Assembly (NCBI GenBank): GCA_033032175.1
Contig: CM065318.1
Span: 3,038,001-3,102,000 of the forward strand
Length of the DNA: 64,000 nt
Source: Saturnia japonica
Lineage: Eukaryota > Arthropoda > Insecta > Lepidoptera > Saturniidae
Direction of reading: 5' to 3'
The position numbers and the translations under genes were made by a program. Below, one piece after another: positions 1-9,790 of the stretch. The notes below the pieces were generated by a model that did not search any database, was not told where the DNA came from, and worked only from the letters and a program-made list of their open reading frames with translations. Every line of letters begins with the position of its first letter. Position 1 is the first letter of the stretch.

Positions 1-929
1 AAAATTAATCTTATTTATTATAGTTGGTAAGCTAAGATTACATACAAACTGTTTCCATACGAGATAGACGCCATTGCACTCATTAACGGCCATTTTGAAC
101 TTGAAAGTAAAAAGTGTGTGAAGCTTTTATGAAATTTTCTTCTATAATTTTCCACCGGCATCTTTAAATACATATCCTATACGATAAATATAATTTTTTA
201 CCTAGTTACAATTCATATACTTACTACATCTACTAATATTATAAGTTAGTAACATGTCACATTTGAAAACCGATAAAGAAAAAACAATGCCTACATCGTA
301 AAACGTAGCTACAATGATTTATGAGGTTTATATAATATAATACATGTTATTTTGTATATTTTAATAGTGGTAAAACTCCCTTACATTCACCACCTTTAAA
401 ATGGCATGCCATCACATCACTAGACAAATACTCATGTCGGGTTCTCGTCTTGCAGCAAAATTTCTTTTCCAGTTTTGGGCGAAGTATATTACGAATGCTG
501 TGACCATATATATACATACCACGTTCAGTACTGCCGTTGTTTTTTCTTAAATATTAGCACGGTAAATTGACGGTGCGGTGCTGATGGTAAGCACAGTACA
601 ATCGTAACACAACGGCGAACATATAGAGATCGTAATCAATCGACGGTGGCCGCTGTCATGCTGGCTTGCATAAATTTAACTGGATATACACAGGCTGATC
701 TCGAAAGGCGACACGTAAAAGCGAGTCACTATTACTGACTTTTCACCATATGCATGGTAGTCGCTACATACAATACGAAGCTCATGAAGTCCGATATATA
801 TACGAAAATAGAAAAAAAATCAGTAAAATGATGTAACTACTTCATGTAGCACTTCTAAACTTAAAATAAATAATAATTAATATAAATAAAACAATTTGTT
901 ATATTAATTACCTTCAATAATAATAATGA
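1..929. other. No recognisable gene
   Basis: AT-rich sequence, probably intron or 5' flank of gene A. I checked for the missing gene A exon (first outer loop of an LPP) and did not find it. Confidence 0.5.
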
Positions 930-1490
930 AATTTTAAGAGCGGTGGTTCTCTTGTCGGTGGGTTTATTGTCCAGCTCTTCCTAACACTCTACTTTCCTCT
1001 TGACATCGTGATACGACACGACGCCTATTTTTTCCTTCTCCTGCTGAATGTATGTACTTCTTGGTCTTCCTCTCGTCCTCTTTTCTTAAATTTTTCCTTC
1101 TAATATCGTTTTTAATAGGTCACTGTGCCGAATCAAATACCCGACCAATTTTCCCCTCCTATTCCTAATGATCTCCAGTAATGTCCTCCTCTCCTTTACC
1201 ATGTTTAATCTCTCTTCATTCGTTTTTCTTTTCATCCAACTAATTCTCTCCATACTCCTCCACCACCACATTTCGAATGCTTCTAATCTTTCCTCATCTC
1301 TCTTTGTCATTGTCCACGTTTCACACCCATATAAAGCTACGCTTCATACACATATTTTTATTAACTTCTTTTTGACACGCTTTGATATTTTTGCTCTAAA
1401 TAAATATTTCCTCTCATTAAAAGCCTTCTTTGCCATCGTTGTTCGGGCTATGATATCAGATGTACACCTAGAGTCATTTTAACTTCTTCG
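930..1490 (-). pseudogene. LINE reverse-transcriptase C-terminal relic
   Basis: Read on the - strand, the segment gives GCETWTMTKRDEERLEAFEM, then WRSMERISW, then RGKLVGYLIRHSDLLKTILE, then RGRPRSTYI. This is the order seen at the C-terminal end of RTE-like and related LINE polymerases in insects. The frame is broken by stops and the 5' part is absent. It ends near ALKILL at about 930. The clade is not certain. Confidence 0.6.
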
Positions 1491-3210
1491 ATGAGCGTAT
1501 TATTTAGAGTAATCGGGTTATTATTGACTTGTCTCTTTGAAGCTATTAATGTTTTACTTATAATTGTGTTGATTTTAAAAATATAATTAAATAATTAAGA
1601 ATAATTATCATTAATTACAATAACTTTGCATAAATTTTAACTCTCTTTCATAACAAATATCATATTGGAAGATTCGATAATGTCTGTTTAGTTTTGTTCG
1701 CTCGTCTGTCTTTATGAGTCAAGACTTGATTTGTTTTATTGCTAAACACAAAATAATGACATGTAAAAATGGTAAAACCAATCTCAATGTAATTTTAAGT
1801 GGAATTTTTTCTATCTCTACGACAATAGGTAAACAGGACACCGATACTAATGTCGGTATGTAACTTAAATACTCGCAGTAATTTAGGTGATTGCTTGAAC
1901 TAAAAACATTTAGATAAAGCTATCTAAAGCCTTGTATTTACATAATGATATCTTACAAATACATCCTTTTTTACTATATATAGCCTATCGTTGTTCTCAC
2001 TTCCCGTACTTGCCAGATTGCTTATTTCTTTTCTTTTTTTAATTGGCTTTGTGCCTATGTAGGCAATTTTGCCAATGTCATTGATGTACATGGTCACTGC
2101 TCCGCTCCTTAGGATTATTGCCTATAGTTATCTAAACTTCCTCAATAAATCTTTCTTCTTCTTCCAATATTATAAAAAATAAACGATGTTTTTATGTATG
2201 TTCCCTATGAACTTCAAAAGGGATGGTGGAGTGGTTTTGAAAAAAATATTCAAACAAACTAGCCCAATAATTAATTCATTATTAGCCCAGCGGGTTATCC
2301 TATAAAGTTTGGATCCCAAACCTGCACAGCAACGCATGGCCGCGTTTGTTAGCATACTATAAAATACAAAAAGGATTTTAGAAATCTAACAGGTACCTAC
2401 ATCCTAAAATTAATTAGCACATTTAAACAAACAAACTCTTGCGCTTTGATATAATATATACCGTCTGTTACCTTCTCACTTTGTTGAGCGTAAAGAATAT
2501 TTGCAATAAAATATATATCTTTGTCTTCACATTATTGCTTTTGTCCGCGATTTTAATATGGCAACATTATTTTGAAATTTGACATTAGTGATTGTCAATT
2601 TACTCCGCGGGAATAAAAAACGCAGTATAGAAAACATACAGTATTATACTCTTCCCAAGATCACTTGTTAAGGTATTTCCTCATTCAGTTTTCCTTCACC
2701 ATGTCAATGGTGTCACTAATTAACTTCGCTAGTAGACGCCAAGGCTCTGACCTGCGTACATCGGATCGATATTCTGGTCTAACCATTCTGTCTCTACGAT
2801 CCTTACCTACAGCGTTTTCAAAATAAATAAAAAATAATAGTACTACTAAAATCTATAAAAATAATTCACGCAATTTTGAATAATGATAATGAACGGTACA
2901 TATGAAAACAAACAATATTTGAACGACAAATTATGCTTATATCTCTATGTTTGCAAAATTTAATGTCTTTTTAACATGGTTTTAACCATTTAACTGGTGT
3001 TTGCTTTTAATTTACTGAATTGTGATAACATTAGATACATCATATCTTTACACTATTTGTTAATACTTGTAAATTGTAAATTTTATTGTTGGAATGCTTC
3101 TGTCGGTATAAAACGGTATGAAAATGTTTTTTTCTTCTTCAATTGATAGCGCAGAAATATTTGCCTGTGTCAAGGTTTCTTTTTCAATAAAGTATTATGT
3201 AATCCAAGTT
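1491..3210. other. Non-coding, with small repeat scraps
   Basis: Mostly anonymous AT-rich DNA. Around 2045-2085 is a short motif (TGCCTATGTAGGCAATTTTG and neighbours) also found inverted near 10340-10375 and direct near 13140-13175. 2095-2150 resembles, in reverse, the GGAGCGGAGCAGTAA scrap of a Helitron-like family also seen at 4090 and 34650. No exon was found. Confidence 0.5.
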
Positions 3211-3460
3211 CAATTCGATGTCGTTCTAATCCTGTTGTTCCTACGTACTTCAGTGGATCCCTGGATCTGGAGGGTGTGAAACGGGAAACTATCAAATTTT
3301 ATCGAATTACCTATACTAGTATCCATTGACAGCTTCACCGGGCTGGGGGCTAGCGCGGAAGGCACATAGCCGAGGAAGCGAGGCAACACGATCGAGAATG
3401 CCAAAGTGGCCGAATCTCGGCTTGTCCTGTAGCCGTACATGCAAATAACTTTCGATCTAA
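3211..3460 (-). repeat. Dispersed repeat family B, copy 1
   Basis: Reverse-strand copy of a roughly 330-bp family whose 3' module contains GGTGAAGCTGTAAAAGCC and ends near AAGGCTAACAG. Here it is diverged. Other copies are at 26375, 28988, 33085, 48405 and 60650. Confidence 0.55.
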
Positions 3461-3783
3461 CTAACTATATACTTACATGATTCTTTCTTGTGGGAGGTGT
3501 GCATGTCTGAAGTGCAGTGTTACGTGTTTATGGTCAATAGCTAGTGAATGCATTGAAACTGTATCGCGTGAGCGGAACAATCATAGAATACACTTGGGTA
3601 CTAACGATTGTTAGTTTAAATTAGAAAGACATCCTATGTTGATTTTTGAACGCGTGTGTAATGTCTCTGCCAGGAAAATTCCACTCGCATCTGAAAATGG
3701 GGACAAAAACCAAATTGCATCACGTAAAATGACCCAAAAATTTCCGATATTTTCAAAACATAATACTAATCTCTTTGTTTTAG

Positions 3784-4004
3784 ATATGGGCCGTAGAAGC
3801 AACTTTGCATCGACACGACGAATACAACATGAAAAAAGGAAAACTGATCCTAACAGCCAAGGAGTCAGGGTTGATATACAGGGATTACATCTACGGTGCG
3901 GTCGTGAACCTCACCGTACTCGAGGTGGTCAAGTGCGTTCTCGGATCACCGAGGCCCACCTTCTTTGACCTATGTCAGCCCGACAAAGCCAGAACTTGCA
4001 ATGG
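3784..4004 (+). CDS. Gene A exon carrying PAP2 motif 1
   Basis: The acceptor is a T-rich tract ending TTTTAG at 3783 and the donor is GTGAGT at 4005. The exon starts in phase 0 with IWAVEATLHR and ends two bases into a Gly codon. It encodes a membrane segment (YGAVVNLTVLEVVKCVLG), the catalytic KCVLGSPRP motif, then FFDLCQPDKARTC, a cysteine-containing lumenal loop typical of LPPs. Gene B exon 46307-46503 starts and ends in the same phases and aligns along its whole length. Confidence 0.9.
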
Positions 4005-7000
4005 GTGAGTGTCCTATCACTATCTCCTATACTACTAAAATTATAAAGCTGAAGAGTTTCTTGTTTATAAGCGCCAGTCTGTGGAACAATTCTTAAGGAG
4101 CGGAGCAGTAACTATGATTATCAAGCAATCCGGGAAGCTGTAGGCAATGTACAAGAAGTGATAACGATAGGACACGGATGCGTTGACGGCAGAGCTGACA
4201 AGCACTGGTCGAATACACACGAGAATATTTTATCTATAATAAAGACTACTCTACAGCGTGTTAAAACCTCTAGTTTTAACGCTTCGATGCATTCAATAAA
4301 TCTCTTTCATTTTATGGTATTTAAAAGCTTTATTAGATGTCTTGCGCTATTCCAAAATTTACATTTGTAACAGTAGAATTAATTTTAACAATCAAAATTG
4401 TTTTATATGTTTCTTTTGTTATCTTTTTCTTATTGTGCTCCCTACAGTAATAATCTTTTCCACATTGTCGCTGGTTAGCTGGAAGAAAAGGCTTTAGAGC
4501 ATTATACTCGCTAGTGTACAAACTAAAAGTGCAATAAAGTATTACCTAATTTATTCACAATTTAAAGATTCAGTTGCCAATGTAACTGATACGTGGAATC
4601 CTAGTGACTCTTCCATGGTGCTCCTCAGGAATCGCTGATCTAGGGTGTATCTATTTGGTATAACAACGGTAACTGTTCACGTACCGCTTGAAGAGTTTAA
4701 CAGCCACTAACAACATTATTTTCATATCACAGGTCCGAATACATTAGCAGCTATAAGTGCACTTCGACGAGGTACACAAGATATCTTCAGATCGACTCAA
4801 GCCGCAGTTTCCCATCAGCGCATGCATCTCTGTCTATATACTGCGGGCTCTTTCTTGCTGTGAGTATTATACCGCTTGCACACGATGCGAAGTAGCTTGC
4901 ACAAGTACTAAGCATTGTATTTTACTAAGCGTTCAGACGTAAATGAATACTAAACACCTTACTGGCATTGACTTTACTTAGTGCTAGTTCACTAGTAAAC
5001 AGATAACCATGGCCAAGAGTTTGGGTTTACGGAAATTATTTAAATGCTCAGTTTATGATCTAAAGCACAGGTCATCTAAATGTAATAAGAATTGATGAAA
5101 TAAGTTAAGAAACTAGAGAAACCAAAACGAATGTTGGTGAAGCTGAGGACTGAACTTAGAAAGTTACTATATAAAATGTAGGGCAAAGCATACGAAGAAA
5201 GGCAGGCTATCACAAAAAACGAACGAATTGAATGAATTGGCGCCAGTACTGATCGTAACGCGTTCTAATAATTCAGTGAGTAGTGCGAGAGGAGTGAAAG
5301 GGGCGTAAGGGGGCAAACTGGCGCAAGGGCCAAAGCGAGTACTAATAAGCAACTTCCACTCGAACTTTCGCTAAGAAAATAAGTTTACACGATGAAATTT
5401 CATGCGCAGTAGAAGTACTCGCGTAAACTACTACGCATCGTGTGCAAGCGGCATTACAATAGAAACACAATATCTTTTCGTGCTGTGTTTTGACGGATCA
5501 CTGGGTTCCGATCGCCGTGATATCGCGTCACCGATATGTTCCTAGTCCTATTTCAATTTTTATTTTTTATATCGTTAACGATTTCTTTGTTGCCAATATT
5601 AATATTGTTTACTCAAAACACGTGGGATTCGATTTCAGCTCATTTACACGCATATAATATAAGTAAGAGACACAAAACTCTCGTAAAATACCTGACGCAA
5701 AATATGGTTACCTAGTAATTAATCTATACAATTAATAAAATTGAAGTGTCTGTTTATAACATCAAGATAACAGCTTTTTACTAAATGCATATGAAATTAT
5801 ATACGACACCTATAACAAAAACCCCATTTTTATAATTTTTGTCTATCTGTCTGTTTGTTCCGGGTAATCTCCGAAACGGTTGGACAGATTTTGACGGGAC
5901 TTTCATTTGTAGATAGCTGATTTTATAGGGAGTATCTTAGGATGCTTTTATTTTAGAAAAATAATTAAGGTTCCGCACAAATAAAAAAAAATTGGTCATG
6001 GTGAATCAATTCGGGCACTTAAATGGCTTACGCTGAGTAAACCATAAGAGATATAGCTAATTAATGTACTAAATAATTGTAGACATTAAAAAAACCTACA
6101 AAAAAGTCGACCAGAGTATATATCCATCTTTTAAGGAACACCCACAATAAGCATTTTTGTCTTTAAAATAGCCGGGAGCGGGGAAACAAGACTTGCGCGG
6201 GCATTCTGTAGTACACGTGAGCGAAGCCACGGGCACAGCTAGTTACAAATAATTATAGAGACGTTCGCAGCCACCGCGACTGGACTACAGTCAACCATTG
6301 AATTTGTAACAGTATTTTTGTTCCACAATATTAGTCTTATGAAAACATAGGAGGGGTCACTAGTTAATTATTAAACTTTAACAAATTATTATTGCGGTAA
6401 TTGAAAAATATTGCTCGTAACGTATTTGTCTGCTCACAATATTTATTAGAATAAAGTCGAAAAAAAAAGAAAAAGAGACAGTTTTAATGCCAGAAAACTT
6501 AGAAGGTTTTTAGGTAGTCCATAATAGTGTTAGGTTTTATAATAAGATCCCTAAGCAGTAAGCACATTACTGATTTGCCTTACAATGAGTTCAAGAACTA
6601 TATCCAAGCAGTTTTTACTGTCAAAAGGGTGGATCATTTCGAGAATCTTAGTGATATCTACAAGTGACGTAAATTGACTTGAACTGATTTGAATGGAAGT
6701 AAAATGATATCATCATAATAAATATTATCTACACAGTAAAAAAAAAAGTAATAACTGATAAACCTGATCTACTTTCTGGCCGACTTATCTCGGTGACTGG
6801 GATATTTTCCAATTCGGTGGTATGTTTTGACGTTCATAACTTTGTTTTATACAACTAAGATAACAAAACAAGCATACGGATCACCTGATAGTAAGCGGCT
6901 ACCGTAGCCTATGGACTCTAGTAATACTATAGACCTCATTATCGCATGCCAACCTTGAACCCCCAAGGAACTCTAACTCTAAACCAAACTCTACTCACCG

Positions 7001-9256
7001 CAGGACACAATACAAGATGAGTTGGCTGCGTTCTTCTGTAGGGTGAAGGTATTCCACCAGTTTGACTGCCCCAATTAGAGAGAAATCTCCAAAGAAATTT
7101 CTTTGTGCCCTACTACCTCTTTTACCTTGTCTTTTTATAGCCTAAATTAAATAAAATAGTTTTGATTGTAATAGTCAGTTGGTGAATTTTGTCTTTAAGG
7201 TGACGGTTATTTGTTGCCTTCCAGTGGTACCTTCAGAGGCGGGCGTTCAGCTGGCGTAACCGATCGCTTTTCGTGGTGCCCCTTATTCAGACACTCTGTC
7301 TGATTTACGCCGCCGTCTGCACCCTGAGCAGGGTCACTGACCACCGGCATCATTGGTGGGACGTTCTCGTCGGTGGGATCATGGGAATGCTCAGCGTTTT
7401 GTACACAGTAAGTTACTGATTTAAAGCGAGTTATTTTGTATGTATTAATCATTTACAGTCGACTCTTGTTAATTCAAACCTGCGATAATTCGAACCTCTC
7501 TATAATTCAAAGCTATCACGAGTTCCCTACAAAATTTCTTTATATTTCGAACTAAATCAACACATTTTTAAACACTTGGTAATTCGTACGAAAAAATCAT
7601 TGCTATATAACAAAACGACGCGTTAATTCGAAGTTATCGGCGTCCAACACTCAACAATTCGAAGTTGCAGAGAGAAAGATTGTAAGTACATACATTTTGC
7701 GATACAGATACTAATGAAAAAAGCAGCGATAAAGATGAGGACGATACATCAGAACCTTTGACAAAGGTGTCAGTTAAGGAAGCAAGATCCTCATTCGATA
7801 CCTTACAAAGCTTCTGTCTACAAAACGAAAGTGAAGAAAAAGCATTTCAGGCACTTTTTCTCTTAAATAAAGTTATTGAGCATTCTGAACAGCAGCAATG
7901 TGCTTTGAAGCAAACCAGTATTACAGAGTTCTTTCAAAAGAATAATTAATTCACATTATGTCATTGTTATAGAATAGCAATTAATAAACAATAATTGATC
8001 AACACTTAATAATTCGAAGTTTTATATATTTTCTCTCACAAATTTCGAACCATTTGGTATTTCCAACACTCGATAATTCGTAATATTTTAAGAGTCCCTC
8101 GAGTTTCGAATTAACGAGAGTCGACTGTATTTCAATCCTCTTTTCATACCAATAAGGACTAATTTTCCAAAAAGAGCAAAATGCAAAGGTCTTTATTTGC
8201 CATCGATGAAGCTTCCGAAACATTGTTTTTTATTTCCTTTAACGGTTTTTAACTATTGACCAGAGTTTTTGGCGGGACCTTAAAGTGCCAAGTTGTGGTT
8301 TTTATTTCTAATTCATTAACTTGGTGGCATTTTGCATGATATAGTTTGATTGTTGTGCATAAGTGAAATGGATTATAAATATAAATCAAAAAAACTCCCT
8401 AGATAGTTCTGATAAGAGATCCACCGTCTTGTCAGAAGACCACACTTTGTATAGGAAAATTTAACGAAGGCTTAAAAACATTGACACTAGCAAGTGCTAT
8501 TTCGCCGCAAAAACAAGAAGAAGACAAAAACGAACTTTGACCACTTTCTCACCTGATATTGAGTGGATGTTGTGGCCAAAGATAGAAAGATTGTATAACA
8601 CGCTAAGCCTAGAGGAGAACTGGCTCTCAAATATAGTTACTGGAACTTGAGGTGCTTGGCGACAGACTTTCAACTTCACAGTGATAGCTGGCCACTCGGG
8701 CATTAGCAACCGCCTTACCATTATGCTCTGCTTTCATCACGATGCTTTCCTTCACCTTCATTATAATGTTAGAACCTGAATGATCATTTTTTTCCCATTA
8801 TACATTTACTAGTAACCATCAGGACTTCCTACTCGTTAATTATTTTATAAAATATAATTAAATAACTAATTACAATAAAAATAGCCTATAACACTTGAGG
8901 TAATGTTGATTCTTATAAGTGAAAGAATTTTTAGAATCTGATCAGTAGTTTCATAGATTACCTCTAAACTATACAAACGTTAAATCTTTATAATAGTAGC
9001 ATAGATTATTAAAGCTATTAGCGATATTTCGAGGTATTCTTGGCATAGAGAGCTCTGGCTTATTGCAAGATTCCGTCTTAGATCTATCATCGCATCAATA
9101 AATTAACAATAGTTTTCTTTCTAGATTCTGGTTCTATGTAAGAACTTCTGCCAGCCCTCGGTTGTTAGCACCAGTGATATATCAAGCAGTGACGGCAACA
9201 ACAGCCAGTCTGTAAGGAGGCTGCTCTCCAGCGAACCTCACGTTGTTGTTCCCTAG
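3784..9256 (+). CDS. Gene A: wunen/LPP-type lipid phosphate phosphatase (PAP2), 3' four exons, 5' end missing
   Basis: Four coding exons, 3784-4004, 4733-4859, 7225-7407 and 9125-9256, join in one open frame of 220 codons plus stop. All have AG acceptors and GT donors. The product carries the three PAP2 phosphatase motifs: KCVLGSPRP (K-x6-RP), SFPSAH and SRVTDHRHHWWD (SR-x5-H-x3-D). By family knowledge these integral membrane enzymes remove phosphate from phosphatidic acid, lysophosphatidic acid or sphingosine-1-phosphate on the outer or lumenal face, and the fly orthologues guide germ cells. The usual length is about 270-300 aa, so roughly 50-70 N-terminal residues are missing. No exon matching gene B exons 1-2 was recognised in 1-3783, so they probably lie to the left. 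Oddity: the second motif has Ala where Gly is usual. Introns hold a TIR element, a Helitron-like copy, a pogo derivative and SINE fragments. The wunen/PLPP1-3 assignment is by motif reading only. Confidence 0.88.
4733..4859 (+). CDS. Gene A exon carrying PAP2 motif 2 (PSAH variant)
   Basis: The acceptor is CACAG at 4732 and the donor is GTGAGT at 4860. The first base completes the Gly codon of the previous exon, then the exon encodes 42 residues beginning SEYISSYKCT and ending SIYCGLFLA. It contains SFPSAHASLS. The His is the motif-2 catalytic His. The residue before it is Ala, whereas gene B and most LPPs have Gly. It is phase-compatible with both neighbours. Confidence 0.9.
4872..5451. mobile_element. 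580-bp TIR element (MITE) in a gene A intron
   Basis: The ends are matching inverted repeats: CCGCTTGCACACGATGCG at 4872 and its reverse complement ending at 5451, followed on the inner side by AGTAG/CTACT on both arms. No transposase is encoded. The element begins 12 bases after the donor-side end of exon 4733-4859. Flanks ATTATA and CATTAC do not give a clean duplication, so the superfamily is left open. Confidence 0.7.
5722..6242 (+). mobile_element. Helitron-like non-autonomous repeat (family H1), near full length
   Basis: The copy starts A|TCTATACAATTAATAAAA and ends GGGCACAGCTAG|T, with a short CGTG...CACG stem just inside the 3' end. TC at the 5' end, CTAG at the 3' end and insertion between A and T are Helitron hallmarks. 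Internal landmarks shared by all copies are CCGAAACGGTTGGA, TTACGCTGAGTAAACCATAA and TAGCCGGGAGCGGGG. It lies in the gene A intron before exon 7225-7407. It carries no protein coding sequence. Confidence 0.7.
6840..7010 (+). repeat. Lepidopteran LINE/SINE-type fragment
   Basis: The text ATCACCTGATAGTAAGCGGC then CTACCGTAGCCTATGGAC is a familiar dispersed motif in moth and butterfly genomes. Only a diverged single copy is present here. The assignment is from pattern memory. Confidence 0.4.
7225..7407 (+). CDS. Gene A exon carrying PAP2 motif 3
   Basis: The acceptor is TTGCCTTCCAG ending at 7224 and the donor is GTAAGT at 7408. It encodes 61 residues in phase 0 at both ends: a basic loop (WYLQRRAFSWRNR), a membrane segment (LFVVPLIQTLCLIYAAVCTL), then SRVTDHRHHWWDV with the family's nucleophile His and its Asp partner, and the start of the last membrane segment (GGIMGMLSVLYT). 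Any open frame here on the - strand is a shadow. Confidence 0.92.
7456..8127 (+). mobile_element. Deleted pogo/Tigger element with TA duplication
   Basis: It starts CAGTCGACTCTTGTTAATTC at 7456 and ends with the near-perfect reverse complement at 8127. It is flanked by TA at 7454-7455 and 8128-8129. Several more AATTCGAA-type repeats lie inside both ends. The middle retains only the tail of the transposase (7758-7952). It begins 48 bases after the donor of gene A exon 7225-7407, so it lies within the intron. This is a typical internal-deletion derivative dependent on a full-length relative. Confidence 0.88.
7758..7952 (+). pseudogene. C-terminal remnant of a pogo/Tigger transposase
   Basis: The open stretch ends in KQTSITEFFQKNN, the hallmark tail of Tigger/jerky-type transposases, preceded by an acidic helical segment (SFCLQNESEEKAFQALFLLN). 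About 60 of the usual 450-550 residues remain. The DNA-binding and DDE domains are gone, so it cannot be an active enzyme. Confidence 0.75.
8262..8442 (+). repeat. Dispersed repeat family D (TTTTTGGCGGGA), copy 1
   Basis: About 180 bp starting GAGTTTTTGGCGGGACCTT, with GCATAAGTGAAATGGATTAT in the middle and a tail resembling GAGATCCACCGTCTTG. Other copies are at 35728, 55491 and 58073, with fragments at 34316 (reverse) and 48110. It has no coding capacity. It lies in gene A intron 3. Confidence 0.65.
8490..8770 (-). repeat. SINE family S1, reverse copy
   Basis: It contains, reversed, the S1 body: AACTGGCTCTCAA, GGTGCTTGGCGACAGACTTT and TCATCACGATG...TTCCTTCAC. The tRNA-like head is lost or degraded. 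Better copies are at 18282, 34005 and 47788. Confidence 0.6.
9125..9256 (+). CDS. Gene A last coding exon and stop
   Basis: The acceptor TTTCTTTCTAG ends at 9124. The exon reads ILVLCKNFCQPS, finishing the last membrane helix, then a polar Ser/Asn-rich cytoplasmic tail ending in RRLLSSEPHVVVP and TAG at 9254-9256. It encodes 43 residues in phase 0 and corresponds in position to gene B exon 49713-49829. The tail is not conserved between the two, as is usual for LPP C-termini. It was found by reading the sequence, because it is too short for a standard ORF cut-off. Confidence 0.82.
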   Translation: MLVLCKNFCQPSVVSTSDISSSDGNNSQSVRRLLSSEPHVVVP

Positions 9257-9784
9257 CCCGTAGCGGTGTAAGCTTAATGCTTACTTGGTTCTGATGACAG
9301 CGCTCACTCGGCTTGTGAACTATATAGTGGAAACAGTGCCCAGAGATGTGAAGAATGTGAAGGAGTTACGTGGACATATAGAGAAGTAGACTGTAGATTC
9401 CGTAAATTTGATTATCACAATCAAAAAGGTTATAGATGAGATTAATCCATGGATAAGTTTTAGTGATAAATAATTGTAAGATAGCCTTAAAATAATTATC
9501 GATTGTATGAGAAAATTTGAATGATAGCTTTAGTCAGTGTTGCCAGTCGTATTGCTTAATGCGAAATAATAGCTTAAATTTATTTATGCAACTTTAGTAA
9601 TTTTAAAATATAAAAAAAAAATTGTCGGATTACATAGTTTATGGTGGACATTAAAAGATTCTCCTTTTCATCTTGATAAAAAATTTCTTCGAGACTTTTA
9701 ATTATTGATTAGGCATTTTCTATTTATGTTTATTTTATTTGCTCAAAATTTTGTACGTTTTTACTTTATGTAAGTGGCATCTTC

Positions 9785-9790
9785 AATAAA
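9785..9790 (+). terminator. Candidate polyadenylation signal of gene A
   Basis: AATAAA, about 530 bases after the gene A stop. It is the first canonical hexamer I see downstream on the + strand. The 3' UTR would then be 9257 to about 9810. No transcript evidence is available. Confidence 0.4.

Noticed and set aside
430..570. Candidate missing exon of gene A after TTTTCCAG at 472
   Set aside because: Its translation shows neither the hydrophobic first helix nor the conserved first outer loop of LPPs.
7207..7452. 81-codon - strand frame
   Set aside because: It is a shadow of gene A exon 7225-7407, which has PAP2 motif 3 on the + strand.
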